A stretch of 64,000 bases of DNA from Annulohypoxylon bovei var. microspora (Eukaryota > Ascomycota > Sordariomycetes > Xylariales > Hypoxylaceae): NCBI GenBank assembly GCA_022836615.1, contig MU405223.1:124001-188000 (forward strand). The letters run 5' to 3'. The notes below the pieces were generated by a model. It saw only the letters and a list, made by a program, of their open reading frames with translations. It had not been told where the DNA came from and searched no databases. Position 1 is the stretch's first letter, and every line of letters begins with the position of its first letter. Below, piece after piece: positions 10,901 through 22,243 of the stretch. The translations under genes were made by a program, and so were the position numbers.

Positions 10901-11063
10901 GGAGCGCTTAGTTGCTATGCTCGATGAAAAACTCCGACTTAGCTACCCAGCAATTTTATTTCGGGAACCGGACTCGCCCGGGAAGCGTCCTAGTACAGCA
11001 GGTTCTGCAGCTGCCTCAGCTACCTCAGCTACCTCAGCTACCTCTAGTAGTGCTACGACGTAG
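7998..11063 (+). CDS. MABP1/WDR62-like WD40-repeat protein
   Basis: An intronless 1021-residue protein. After a basic Ser/Pro-rich N-terminus (1-35), WD40 repeats run from about residue 40 to 770 and probably build two beta-propellers. Clear repeat ends include GFLYIWKI near 217, HIKVWRV near 260, VTVDAKRTIHVWEF near 415, SGSGQVILWDV near 470, ATCGRDRTAQLFY near 565 and SVGSDGTMMIWEM near 758. The order and spacing match the MAPK-binding protein 1/WDR62 family, scaffolds linked to JNK-type kinase signalling in animals; the fungal role is not established. Residues 790-905 are Ser/Pro-rich and probably disordered. A helical segment (about 905-985) precedes an Ala/Ser/Thr tail encoded by a 9-bp tandem repeat. 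The ATG at 7998 sits in AAGATGGCG, a good eukaryotic context. Confidence 0.8.
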   Translation: MASTPSNRLKLTPSNSPYLPHPARSLYRSRVSAEPRLSLKRIVGTTCASPTGFDTVNSLFAYIAGGAVVVVDVDGATYTQRFYRARPTALPIYSIPPHPHSPSTPTQTPKANDSRNRVSLRESTCASLDWAESSTSSSKTWTSRERIKAATCLALSKEGRFLAVGETGYAPRVLIFNLEDNSSDTPLVSISEHGFGVKAVAWSPDSKYLASLGSANDGFLYIWKIDTKTGAAKLFQQNRCTSYIRGMIWVGNNLITLGVRHIKVWRVEEGQSISPVKQKFIGEPNAVPQPHQKTLSGRNVLLGNMIDATFSCAAAIDDTKAIICSETGDICLFDDADKQMKLTNVLESGFATTCVAIRENVVYLGGKSGDLATLDLTSFVECSPDCLRTSVGSFAGLFAMGFLEDNLVTVDAKRTIHVWEFDHGPEKLDLKSPIPISGHQDSVLGVDSLKRPNAPSADFYSWSGSGQVILWDVDGEIKSSFQVPLDEPYSEDEPDLLNQLTLVRATEGGKFFVTGDKLGVVKIIDFSTQKCVASMKAHASDCQFITTYEDKSKFVIATCGRDRTAQLFYKTTSGEFEHFQTLEFAARVVQVLIPSADRVITCSLDRNLQIHDLVTKDGEPDAMAAIPSKTLPLKASPSSMTTSSDGKSLFVSLQDRSVSMFDLESGKLTNAFKCTDESGIDSVILDSLTARSATEKEPAILLGVSNTDKSIRIYDAQTGSFLDREWGHTEAINGLALIESNDSKRNIVSVGSDGTMMIWEMDLQDPSWGATTRDPSPIKDSSTLSRPTLRRVLSKAELAEFQRPSPSTGRRSPPRTITKRRSIFNLSATSSSSSSKTPVPPLQTGPALSVVEDTPSRRPSADSRCASPPASPKARIKRRPSLPALNSAKTKSNNNLRGFGSLTMATEQACRTLRAYRKKLSSTDPISQDVLAELDQELRLTAVALGDRATRSKAMSDTMLTGLLDQYSERLVAMLDEKLRLSYPAILFREPDSPGKRPSTAGSAAASATSATSATSSSATT
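11012..11044 (+). repeat. 9-bp coding repeat (Ser-Ala-Thr codons)
   Basis: The last codons of the WD40 gene repeat a TCAGCTACC-type 9-mer, giving a SAT-SAT-SAT tail. It is a small length-variable microsatellite that keeps the frame. Confidence 0.8.
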
Positions 11064-12133
11064 CTCGAACATCTATTTCGTAATATGTATTAGTCATTTT
11101 GTATATCACAAGGTGCGCAACGTACGCTATGCGCTATTAACACGGATTACGGGGAGGAAGGATGGAGGACGGAGGACGGAGAACGGAGGTATGTAGTCTT
11201 GGGTGACTACGGGCGTTCGGGACATTCTTTTTTCACTCTTTTCGGTAAAACGTCTAGGAGGAGGTAGACAATCACGGCGTTAGGATACGAGAATTTTTCT
11301 TTAACCGTTTATCGAGCCACAACTCGTTAGCTTTCACTCAATATGATACCACTTGGCAGGAGAAAAATAGGAGTTATAGGGAACCAGCGCCGTGGGGCTG
11401 CGCGCTTGGTAGGGAAGGGAGGTAGGGAGATTTATTGTTATCAGCTTGAGGTGGGAGCTTGCTCTGTTTAAATCACATCAATTGATTTTTGCCTGTCATA
11501 CGGAACGGGCACTACTTGTTCTGTTCAAATTCGCTTCTTCTCCCGGCTTGTACATATGCTTTTCGTGAAGGTTGACTTTGATTCTTTTACAACGTAAGTA
11601 GGTAGGTTTTGTAGGTTTTGTAGGTGAGTAGGTGAGTAAATCGTGATGAGAAATAGGGGTAACATGCACATATTACCTAAATACCTAATCACAGTGATAG
11701 ATGTCTAGTTGGTACAAGGTATGTAATCTTGAAAAGTAGGCAACGCTCGATCCCGTGCGGTATGGTAGCTAGCTAGCCGGTATAATACATGAATTTGACG
11801 AGTGAGCCCCATTCGCGTCCTTCTATAAACGGGTTAGACGGGCATACACACTCGTCCCATCTTGCCATCTCATCATCTCTAGAGCTAGGTTACAGGTACA
11901 CATCCATATTCTAAGTTATCCAACTGGGTGACATCCATCTCGGTTGCTGTTTTTTTTTAGAGCCGCCTCGCTAATCCCATAATTTTTTTTCTTTCGCTCC
12001 ACCAGTTCGTTAATTCACCCAGGTTGTTGGTCGCTTGCCTTTTTTTTTTCTAGCCCGTATAGACCCGAGGTTATCTTATATCACTCGTCCCTCTCATCCA
12101 CTCTTCCCTTGTCGCCTCATAGGCGAGGGTTAA
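11064..12133. other. Intergenic between convergent genes
   Basis: 3' regions of the WD40 gene and RGP1. It holds GGAGGACGGAGGAC-type purine repeats at about 11155-11190, TAGGTAGGTTTTGTAGG repeats at about 11597-11640 and several T-runs at 11950-12050. No gene is supported. Confidence 0.6.
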
Positions 12134-14617
12134 TTATACTACAAGCCCCTCCTGCCTTGCCTCGTCTCTCTCAAGGCGCTCGAGTCCATTACACACCGCG
12201 CCATACACCCTCAGTGGGACAGCGACTTCAAAGCTCTCGCAATCCAAGTTCTCGGCGGCCACAAGCACGAGCCCGCCCTTCTCATCGCGGGATATCTCCT
12301 CCAGAAGGGGGTGTGGCTGGGCCCCGCCGTCCGAATCCGCGAGTTCGGGGCCCTCGATTGCGGACGACGGGACGACGAACTCGATCCTGATCTTCCACTC
12401 GAGGCTTAGGCCGCTGGTGACGAATTCGGGGGTTGCGCTGATGGGGATGGTGGGGCTGAACACGACGCGGCGGGCGAAGAGTGTGGCCTCGCTAGAGCTG
12501 CCGTAAACCTTGCGCGTGACCCTGTGAACGCTGGCCTCGCTCCTGAGCGCTAGCGCTGGCTCAACGCGCTCCGCGGTCTCGAGGGCCGCATGGATGGCAT
12601 AACACGGGATCTCGGCACCGGTGAAGTCAATAGCCATGCTTACCGATTCCCCTAACTTGTACGCAGGGCGCGCGAGCATCACGACGCCGACGCGCCGGCC
12701 ATTCCGGGCGATTTCGAAGCGGTTGCTGCTCTGCCCGGACTCGGAGGAGAGATTTGATCGGAGAATAGCGAGGTCTATGGCGTCTTTCGCCGAGGATGAT
12801 TCTTCGAAAGCAGATGTACGGCGGGATTGGGGAGCTGTGGCTGTTGGGGATAGAAGCCCGAGACCTCGATGCGGCCGATCGAGAAGCTCCTCAACATAAC
12901 TAAGAAAGCCATTGTACGTAGAACTAGGTTGTTCGGGTTTATGCCTCTTCAAAGAGATATGAGTAGATGATTTATCGAAAGCCTGTACCTTCGCAAGGTC
13001 GCGAAGAATGATGTAGGGCGAAAGAAGATCATGGCCGAGAATCTCGCCGTGGCTATTGACGCTCCCTAGAACACGGAATGGAATCTCGACTGATCGTACT
13101 TGCTGTTCCTTAGTGCCACCCGGTCTTTGGGTGCCAATAACTAAGCTATATGAAATCTTCATAGCCTTGCCTCGGTGTGTTGGAGGTAGACCTTTGGGGA
13201 GCTTGAACGAATACTCGTAAGTCCTACTCTCGCCAGGAGCTAGTTGCAAGTCCACGAATAATATCGACTGCGGTGTTGATAGCAGAGGGATAGACTTAGA
13301 GCTGGCAACACCTCGCATCTGCTTGATACTACTGAGTTCGCCGCCACCAAGAAGCTCCCCGATAGAATTACCGAGACTTCCCCAGCCGAAGCCGGTCAGG
13401 AGCCCACTAGCTCTTTTCGAGCTTTCAACGCCAATAACGCCGCCCCCCTGACCACCTAACACAGCTTTTCGTTTTACCGCTTCAAAGGGGCCTAAGTTAA
13501 TAAGTGATCCGTCAAGAGTGAAAGAACCTTGCACCTGAGCATATCCCATCATCAACGACTCTGGCAGCCGCGCCTGACTTATGCTTAACAGACCGGAGCC
13601 TCGTCGTAGATGGGCTGGTCTCCTTCCACCATGTAAGGGCTGCGTCACATACTCTGAAGCCAGTGTTTCGGATGAGTTATTGCTCAGTGAATAGAATTCG
13701 CCACTACTTCTAGGTGTCCCACCGGCAATGCTCGCCGCAGATAATATCCTTGCCGCGGCGGGGACTGCCTGTTCGGTAATGGTAGGTATTGGGTCCTTTG
13801 AGCGCACTGGGAGACTCACAACCCCACCCATTCCGGATCCAGGCGCTGACAAATAATCAATCGGCTGTGTGCTCGGCGAGACACTTTCTGTTGACTGTGG
13901 TGACGGCGTCATAGGAAATTTGAAGTCCGGCATTGCCCCGGGACTTCTTTTTGGTGGATGTGAGCCATTGAAGCCGGGTGTGTTCGGCACAGTCGAGGCT
14001 CCCGATGCACGGCCGAACCCATGCTTAGTTGGGGGAAAGGAGTTATACAGGGGCGAGGATTCCGAACCAAAGGGTCGTCTACTTGGCAAGGCTGCTGAGT
14101 GCGGGCCATTTATTAGTCCACCCCTTGGTGATATCTGTAAGCTTGCAGACCTTCCATGGCCACGAGGAGGTCGTGGAGGCCTTGCTGGTGATAATTTGCC
14201 CTGCGATTGTTCTTCGATAGTTGCTGCCGATCCTATCGACACTATAGAGAGTGATCGCTTATGAGCATGGCCAGGTCGTTGCGGCGATGATTGTGTTGGG
14301 GTCCATTGTTGAGGTGGTCCCCTTAATCGTGAGCTGCTCGAGGGAACGGTTAGAGATAAGGTAGAGCGGTGCCCTCGTGTAGGTGTCGGAGGTGTCAACC
14401 CATTATTCGATTTTGTCCTCGGACTAAGTAGGGGTGACGGCTGTCTCGATCGCTCGGGAATAGTCGGTGGTTGTTGGCTCGATGATCTCGCCTGGTTCGG
14501 ACCAGGAGCTATATTCTTGAAAGTGATGTGACACTTGATATCCTCGCCAGCAAAGACGGTCTGGTCATCCCATGTTATGAAGACTCGAATATTACTCAAC
14601 ACTCCTTTAGGCGGCAT
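12134..14617 (-). CDS. RGP1: RGP1-like subunit of the Ric1-Rgp1 Ypt6 exchange factor
   Basis: An intronless 827-residue protein. The N-terminus (SNIRVFITWDDQTVFAGEDI, about 6-27) starts the arrestin-like Rgp1 fold, which is then split by a long Ser/Pro-rich insertion (about 40-300). It resumes at about 325 with SLINLGPFEA-type and APGESRTYEYSFKLPKGLPP strands. The C-terminal half holds GSVNSHGEILGHDLL and the EIARNGRRVGVVMLARPAYKLGE strand pair. In yeast, Rgp1 with Ric1 forms the Golgi-bound guanine nucleotide exchange factor for the Rab GTPase Ypt6, acting in endosome-to-Golgi traffic. The long low-complexity insertion is common in filamentous fungi for this family (from memory). The ATG at 14617 lies in a purine-rich context. 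The gene is divergent from the DUF7918 gene, with a shared upstream region of 1.1 kb. Confidence 0.85.
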   Translation of the reverse strand: MPPKGVLSNIRVFITWDDQTVFAGEDIKCHITFKNIAPGPNQARSSSQQPPTIPERSRQPSPLLSPRTKSNNGLTPPTPTRGHRSTLSLTVPSSSSRLRGPPQQWTPTQSSPQRPGHAHKRSLSIVSIGSAATIEEQSQGKLSPARPPRPPRGHGRSASLQISPRGGLINGPHSAALPSRRPFGSESSPLYNSFPPTKHGFGRASGASTVPNTPGFNGSHPPKRSPGAMPDFKFPMTPSPQSTESVSPSTQPIDYLSAPGSGMGGVVSLPVRSKDPIPTITEQAVPAAARILSAASIAGGTPRSSGEFYSLSNNSSETLASEYVTQPLHGGRRPAHLRRGSGLLSISQARLPESLMMGYAQVQGSFTLDGSLINLGPFEAVKRKAVLGGQGGGVIGVESSKRASGLLTGFGWGSLGNSIGELLGGGELSSIKQMRGVASSKSIPLLSTPQSILFVDLQLAPGESRTYEYSFKLPKGLPPTHRGKAMKISYSLVIGTQRPGGTKEQQVRSVEIPFRVLGSVNSHGEILGHDLLSPYIILRDLAKVQAFDKSSTHISLKRHKPEQPSSTYNGFLSYVEELLDRPHRGLGLLSPTATAPQSRRTSAFEESSSAKDAIDLAILRSNLSSESGQSSNRFEIARNGRRVGVVMLARPAYKLGESVSMAIDFTGAEIPCYAIHAALETAERVEPALALRSEASVHRVTRKVYGSSSEATLFARRVVFSPTIPISATPEFVTSGLSLEWKIRIEFVVPSSAIEGPELADSDGGAQPHPLLEEISRDEKGGLVLVAAENLDCESFEVAVPLRVYGAVCNGLERLERDEARQEGLVV

Positions 14618-15723
14618 GGTGAGACTCCTTCCAATTGAAGGAGAAGGCTCATGTATGGGACCTCATCGTCGTCATCATATCACTTAAATGCAAAAGTGGG
14701 CAGCCCGAGAGAGCAGTATGACGAGCCTGTCGCAAGCCGATACCCAATGTCCGGGATGACGATATCGAAACAGCAGGTTAAGAGCTAGGCACTAGTAGTA
14801 ATTGAGTGTAGAGACGTTAATTTAGTTTCGAACTCGTGAGATTATATCACGAAAGGATTGGCTGAATTTATGCCCGTTTTTATTTGAAATAATTCGATTA
14901 AATTGGTATGGTTGGAAGCAATTCGCAATGTCGCGACGACAGGAGGAAGGTTGTTATCATTTAAGAGCGCCAGGGATGAGTTGGATGATGCATCAATGGG
15001 CTCTTGCTCTTGGTAGATCAACGAGACCTGGCAGGTCCGGGCAGGTCCCTGCCGCGATGGGACCCGCCCCTGCAGCCCGGGTCCTGGTAAAACTTATTCC
15101 CCGAAATATTTAGCTCTTTTGCACCTTCCACGGTACCCAGGTACTGTGTAATACATGCAGCCAATCATATACAAGCATCTCACTTCACCTGTCTCTACAT
15201 ACTTCTAGCGTCCGCCGTCCATTGCCAACTAGAAGGCAGAAGACAGATCAATCAATGAAAGACATAGCATTGATACACTGCCTGTATCAATTATCAAAGA
15301 AGTACTATATAGTTAAACGTAACTATACTTCGGTAGCGATCATTATCAAGTAGGTAGGTAAGCTTGCTAACTTGAAGGTTCAATGTTTATAACATGTATC
15401 CTATAGATGTCTTTGAACATTCCTGCTTGGTTTAGGCATTGTGATATTACCCTCGAACCTTAAGAGCAACTAATTGAGAAAGACAAACCCCCGAGGAGGA
15501 CACCTTCCAACATTTGAAAATTGACTAGAAATAGTGGCAGCTGCTTCTTTCCACAACAGCTATTCCCTAATACTTGTGTATAAATATTCCTACTAGCTCA
15601 TCCCCCTCATCACAATCATCTTTCCCTCCCAAGCCCTTTCCTCCGAGAACCTAGGTAGTATAGTCCGAACGTCGTTTAGATTAACCTCTTTTTTCCCCTT
15701 CCGAATCACAATCGCGAAAAAGG
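14618..15723. other. Divergent intergenic region, RGP1 / DUF7918
   Basis: It presumably carries both promoters. Seen: a repeated GGCAGGTCC word at about 15031-15046, TC-rich sequence at 15600-15700 just before the DUF7918 start, and an ACCTAGGT palindrome at 15649-15656. No gene is supported. Confidence 0.55.
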
Positions 15724-17036
15724 ATGGCGATAATCCCAGAGCTACCTGGAGTCGAAGTAACCATTAACATTCGTGGTCAAACTGCGGCGGAGTATGACGA
15801 TCCCAAGACTTTGGAGAGACAGCAGGAAAAGAACAAGAGCATTGGCACTAAGATCTACAGCAAATTCATTGAGTGCGAAGATGATGTCCCATTCAAAATC
15901 TGCCTCAAAGTCACTGATACGTACCCATGGGGATACAAGAATCATTCTCTAAGCATCCGGGGATACATTGACGGGGAATGGGTTGGAAGTAAAGTATGCT
16001 GCGAGCAGAAAACTCACCATGGGGACTGGGAGCCTAGCATTTCCAGACGCATAATAAGAAGTAGAATCGGCCATGGGTATGTAGAACAAAGCTTCAGATT
16101 CACTAGTATCACAAAGGGTAGGTGTTAGCCCCACGTTTTGTCACAATATTTATAGGTGGCTAACGACAAGATTGTATTGCCATACAGTCGATGACGCAAA
16201 CAAAGTCCAATACACCCATGCCACGCGAAACGTGGAGAATATGGGCACTGTTGATGTCAGCTTCTATCGAGTTATCGTGAAACAGGATATACAGAACAGT
16301 AAATTGACCCGACAGGCCCCTCCAGGAGGTATTTATCTCGCCGAGAAGGCATTGAAGGGTAAAACAACCTCACATGGTACTGGGTAGGCGTGGCTCTTCT
16401 TGTTCTAATTGTATATGCTGGTCTCGAGGTCTATGTTAACTTATTCTCGCGAAATAGATATTCGATTCCAACAAAGGTTCTGGCGCCCCCCCGGTTTGTC
16501 AAAAGCGAGAAATTAGCCGAAGATGATGGCCCTATTGCCACTTTCAGGTTCTTATATCGGTCTAGGGGTAAGTGCGACTACTTTTTCACCTTTCTCAATC
16601 CTCCATTTTATTTTATTTTATTTTATATATATATTTAACCCTCAAATAGAAGCTTTAATGCAAGAAGAGGTTATCCCACGGCCTCAACTGGGTCCTGATC
16701 CACAAGACTACAAGACTCCGAGTGAGCCCCTCGTAGCCTTAGCAGGACTTGCACAGGAACAGATTGAGGCTCTAGCAATAGAACGACTACAGCAGGTTAG
16801 ATAACTGGCGCAATTTTCTCTTAATACTAAAATTACTAACTAAAATATAGAAACATGATTCCGCAAATTTCATGCATAAACGTAAACGTGGGGAGGAAGA
16901 GAACATCAAGCAAGAAGACAACGTAGCTAAGCATAAATATGGCCAAACAATTCACCCAGCAAAATCTCCTCGGCTGTACAAGACGACCAGGATGGCTGAT
17001 GGGAAGGAAGTCATTGACTTGGATAGTGATGACTAA
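15724..17036 (+). CDS. DUF7918 domain protein, five exons
   Basis: My model has exons 15724-16117, 16188-16383, 16458-16567, 16650-16795 and 16851-17036, with all phases consistent, giving 343 residues. The four introns are 55-82 nt; the first has a GCTAAC branch site and the last ACTAAC. The N-terminal domain begins IPELPGVEVTINIRGQ and EYDDP, and the core ends with PIATFRFLYRSR; this pattern matches DUF7918, a fungal family of unknown biochemical function usually beside regulatory-looking proteins. The C-terminus is charged: KRKRGEEE (a possible nuclear signal) and the last residues EVIDLDSDD, a hydrophobic-acidic stretch resembling a SUMO-interacting motif. An unspliced reading stops at four separate points, so splicing is required. 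Nuclear location and SUMO binding are inferences. Confidence 0.8.
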
Positions 17037-17473
17037 TAGCTAGTATGCTTAACCATACGATCGGGGCTAGGCACACCGGGGTACACACTAGCTCGTTTTA
17101 AGGAAGGGATACGCAAAGATATACTAGACGTGATTTCATTGAAGATTTGAGAAAGGAAATGGTAGGATGAAAAGGGAGGTAACCTCACGGTGTAACGGTG
17201 CTATTTTCTAGACCCTTTAAAAGGACGACATACAAGGTTAGCATGTGCTTCCGGGATGCTGTGGCAACAATCTTAGCTACAAGTAATTAAGTAGGTACAA
17301 TACCTAGGACAGGAGTGTATTCAGTTTCTCAATCATCAGTCCCATCAAAGCTTATGAAATGGGTGTTTTTCATGTTACCCAGCATTCAACATACCAATAA
17401 TCCATTCATTCAACACTCAAGAGCGGCCTAAAACTTGTTCGTAATTCATCCAATCATCCATCCATCCACCTAT
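17037..17473. other. Intergenic between convergent genes
   Basis: 3' flank of the DUF7918 gene and of DCL2. A CATCCAATCATCCATCCATCC repeat region lies at about 17445-17468. No gene is supported. Confidence 0.6.
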
Positions 17474-20400
17474 TCAGGTAGTCATAACGTCATCTTGCAA
17501 ATTACTCTTGGCCAATTCACCATTATCTTCGCGGGTCTTGAGGATCTTATAAGCCATATGCGCGGCCTTGGTCTGTATCTCCTTGGGGCTAACACCGCCA
17601 CCTGTGTCTACAATAATCTCTCCATCGATGAGGATCCTGCAGAACAACTCTCTGGACCCGTCTGCCATTTCTCGGACTTCGTTCTTGTATTCCACCGTCT
17701 TGAGGTATTTCCCTGCTAATATACCCAGGTGATTCTTCGGATCTAGCACGTCGACTCCATCGGCTAGCATGCGGCGTAGGTACGGTAGTATACCGGCTTT
17801 CTCAACGACCTGAGCGCACGTTTCCATCGACCCCGAGTCCACCCAGACGGCACCGAGCACGCTCTCGAAGAAGTCAGAGAAGAACTTGGGGATGTGGAGG
17901 TGGGCGAGCTGGACCCAGGGGTACTCCTTGCTTTTCTCTATAGCCTCGAGAATCGGCTCTCTCTCCAGTCCATGTCTCTCCTCGGCCGCCTGCTGCGCCG
18001 TGCCCATTTCCCGCGACACGTGGCGCATGAATTTCCAGAACGGGATCTTGGTCTGCTTCTCGATAATTGTCTTGTCGTCGGCGACCTCGGTGGCCTCCTG
18101 CAAGATGGTCCACTCCATACCCATAAAGCCGAGGAGATCTGCGTTGACGGAGGCAGTGCGGAAAAGATGCATTTCCTTCTGGTCTAGATCTCGTTCGAAG
18201 TCCCATAGGACGGAAACGACAATGTTGTCGAGGATGGCGTCTCCGAGGAATTCCAGGCGTTCCATGCACGACCCCGCCGAATTCACAAAGCTGAATGAGG
18301 AATGTGTGGCTGCCTCGACAAGCAGATTCTTGTTTCTGAAAGAATAGCCGATCAACTCCTCTAGAGGGGCAAGGGGAGCGATAATCTCTGTGCTCAGAGA
18401 TGCCTGGTTGAACAAAGCAGTCCGTGCGGAATCAAGACTGTGCCATTCAACCTCGGGAAGGAATATCTGCATACACGTGAGAGCCTTAGGTAGTCCGCCG
18501 TCTATATATGCTGCTCCTATCAAAGCCTCTACAACATCTGCAAGCGTCTTGGTCGACATTGGCCGTTTGTCGTCTGCGTTCACATCTGCCTTGACGAAAT
18601 CTTCCACATAAAGGGGCTTCCACTTCTTACCCCTGAATCCTTTCTTGAGAATGAACTTGTCTAAGCCAGTCTCAACTGCTGAACGGCAAAGCCTGGAATT
18701 AGACACTATACTTGTCTTAAAGGCATCAAGGTATCCCTCGGGGAAATTCGGATCTTTTTTCAAGTCAGCATTTATCTCTTTTCTGTAGGTTGTAGGGACA
18801 TACTATTGGCAGTGACAGTAGCTGTCGTGAACATTTTGAGAATCGCGTCGCCAAGGAACTCAATTCTTTCATAATTGGTTCCCTCCCCAGTGCCAGGGGA
18901 GTTAATGGCGGTTGCAATAAGTGAGATATCCGAGTACCCAACATCTTTCAATAATGTATTGCACAATTCATCCGCAACTAGATAGATCTCAACCATATGA
19001 ATAATCGAAGGAAGAAGAGCACCAAAATACACGTTGGACACATGGATGCCATCCATTGTACAAAGATGTGCCGGTATATACGTTTGAGCTCGTTTACTGG
19101 GAGTCGAGCCATTTTTTGTGGCGGGAACAGGATGAAGGAAATTCTTTCGTCGTGAGAACTTCTCCAACATCAACCAAGGGACATCCAGTGGCTGATCGCG
19201 CAGCATTTCCGTCACTGGGGTAGCTGGATCAAGAACAGGTAGCCATTCTTTCAGTAAATACGGAAATCCATCGTTGTTTCGTATGAGCACCGTATTGTCA
19301 AGGTAAATTTCCTCAACACATTTTTGGCCGGCAAGCTGGTGAAATGGAATATCTAGAACTGGAGATCGGATATGTAAGACTTGTGTGCTATCCCGAACGT
19401 CCAGTTTCCGGTGTCCGTATGCCAGATCCATCAATGCTGGACCTTGATCAACGTGGAGATCGTGCACGGATACGACCTTCATTTCTCCCATTTCGACTCT
19501 CCAGGATTGGAATTTGTCCCAGAAAACTTCGAAATCTGGTGCTGCTGGGAAAGGTATAGGCAGCGAGGCATTGAATTCACACATTACGTTGCCTTGCTGA
19601 TCTATTAATCGTAGTCGGCGTTGGTAAAACTCAGTTTGATGACTCCAAGCATGCGCAATCCGTTTCCATGGACTCCATCGCTCATTGACCTCAGCCATCC
19701 CAGCCCTTGTATCATAGCTACTTAAAAATTCATTGTTCCGGGGTAGAAGATTGTCGTTGAGTAGACCAGCCTCATGGATGGCCACATATGCTTGGAAAGC
19801 AGCATCTTTGCTAGCATTCTTCTCAGAAAACCAGAATCCTCTGCTTTCTATCCGCCGGAGCTCGGGAGGTAGTGACATTGGTAGGACTACAGTCGCGGTG
19901 ATTTTCGGGAATTCATTCAAAGCAGTACGTGTTCGCTTGAAGATATAATAGGGTCGTGAATCAGCATACTGCCTGATTGAAAGTCGTCTGCAGAAATGTT
20001 CCAGATGTGACTTTGCTTGGTCAAAGTCAATGCGTGCACCGGTCTTTGGTATATAAAGAGGTTCAACTTCCGGTTGCTCCGATTCTTCAAGCTCTACGAG
20101 TTCCTGAATCTGCCGCAGATCCTCTTCATATCGTCTTTTCATTTCTTCCTCGAGCGCTGTCCATTCATCAACTTGGCGAGTAGGATTATCCAAAAGTAGA
20201 ACAAGCTTTGACTCCCTCATCCGGGCTCGACCACGTCTCTGAATGAAGGCTTTCAGGTTATCCGGTTTGTCGAAACATATAACCATGTTACATGCCGGAA
20301 CGTCGATTCCCTCTTCTAGTACACTTGTAGCGATGAGGAGATTAAGTGTTCCGTTCTGAAATTCCTCTAGGTCCTGATAACCACTTGTTTTGTTAAGGGT

Positions 20401-22243
20401 ACCGATGTCTCGCTTTCGACCGGCTTGGTTACTCGTACCTATCATGGCTCCAATCCGAAAACGCTTTTTGGTTAATGGATGGACAGAGAGCAAGTGTGCT
20501 AATACAATGACTGTAGCAACCTCCCGTACGAAAATGATACCGATCGTCCCGTCAACTGAACATGATAGTTCCTGTATAAGAGCCTTGAGTTTGTTCGAGA
20601 TACCGATGGCGGTTGTATCATCTTCGAATGGCGGTGGTGGCAATATCTCGATATTTCCTAAGGCTTTTGAGAGGTATTGTTTCTCCTCGACTTCCCATTC
20701 ACGAAACCAGGAGTCGTTCTCTTTTACTGATTTCAGAAAACTAGTGATGCTAGCAGAAATGAAGTAATCCGCGGCCCACTAAATTGTAAAAATTAGTAGA
20801 TATTAAGTAAGGGGGCGATAGGGGTAATTTTAATTCAAAAGGTATTACTTAGGCTCATGGCTCACAACCATACCTAGGATGCTAATGTAGTCCCTCTTAA
20901 AGGAAGGGGGGAAACCATGGAAAATTACTTACCGACCCAAGCTCTTTCTGGATCTCGCCACTCTTTCGCCATAAAGATTTCATCTGTCTAAAGACGTAGG
21001 TATCTCTCTTTTCCAGGGCCTTCACAAGAGCTACCCGACTTCGCTCGCTGTTGTCTGCCTGTAACCGAACGATATATGGGTCTTTATATATATTCAGGTT
21101 GTGAAACACCACATCTAAACTATCCATGGACCTAGTGCGGGGGATATGGTCGGGTTCGGAGTAAAAAATGTAGTACATGGCTGGTCGCTTTACGATGGAT
21201 AGAAGCTCTTCTCGGTGGATAGTCGGACTTTTGCACACTGAATCTAAGGTCTTCTCGATAATTTCGAGGGCATCAAGCTTCGAGTTCATGATAGGACTCG
21301 CTGTTAGACCGAGTACTGATGGAACTGGAAGACCAACAGTTTTGCGGGCATGATACAGAGCCATAAACTTGCTGCCAGGGTGTTTACCGACACAGTTGTG
21401 CGCTGTCGATTTTAGTTCAACGTTACTACTTATGAGGTGTCGTAGGAAGGGGATTCACTAACCTTCGTCAAGAACGATTAGGGAGAGTCGATCAATCTGC
21501 ACAAATGCATGACTGGCTGCATCTAGGAGAACCTGATGAGTAGAGACGACGACACGAGTATTTTTCAGATAATCATCCCAAGTATGATTATCTGTCCAGG
21601 TATCAATGCCGTCCGCGCCACTGAGAAATTTGATCTGTACAGAAGGAATCTGTGATCTGAGTACTTTCACTTGTTGCTCGCAAAGAGCGATAGTGGGTGC
21701 CAGGAACCAAATAATCTATGAAAGGTCAACATTAAGTAGTAGGTAGAGGGAAACCCCCTCCATTGGTAATTATGACTCACTTTATCGGGAGGTGATTTTT
21801 CAAGTTCAGCTTGTATTCTGAGGACGGCGCTAGAAATCCATGAGCATACGTATAAAGTAAAGTAGGACTACAGCCGAGAAGCATGTATGCTGGCAGATGG
21901 CGAGGCTCACACTTGTGTTTTTCCGGTTCCTGTCTCCATCTGTAAAACCAATAAGCCTGGAGACTCGATAAGCCCAGCATTGCCCACCTACCGTGACGAT
22001 TATATTTCGCTTGAGACTTTCCTCAAACATTTCAAGCTGGTACTCGCGAGCATGGATGACTGTCGGCTCCGTAGTCTGGTCATCTCCAATAAAGCCATCC
22101 CCCACAACTTCGGTCGGCTCACTCAAGGGTAGAGTATGAGTTCCCTGGTTTTGGCTAACTAGGGAATCATTATCGTCGTCGCTTGAATCCTCCGAACTGG
22201 AATCCACCAACCATGACGGCGACAACTCTTCAGGCATATTCAT
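17474..22243 (-). CDS. DCL2: Dicer-like protein 2, seven exons
   Basis: Exons on the minus strand are 22243-21992, 21939-21911, 21829-21781, 21715-21463, 21402-20933, 20778-18804 and 18753-17474. Phases agree throughout and give 1435 residues, normal for fungal DCL2. Domains: acidic N-terminus; DExD/H helicase with P-loop METGTGKT (85-92) and DEAH (193-196, split by an intron after the first base of the Ala codon); helicase C with EEGIDVPACN and QRRGRARM; a Dicer dimerisation region (about 640-720); RNase IIIa with YERIEFLGDAIL (about 987) and DVVEALIGAAYIDGG; RNase IIIb with MERLEFLGDAILD (about 1173) and FFESVLGAVWVDSG (1304); and a dsRNA-binding-like tail. No recognisable PAZ domain. The catalytic acidic residues of both RNase III domains are present. 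The family cuts dsRNA to siRNAs in quelling and antiviral defence. A second ATG lies two codons after the chosen start. Confidence 0.92.
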
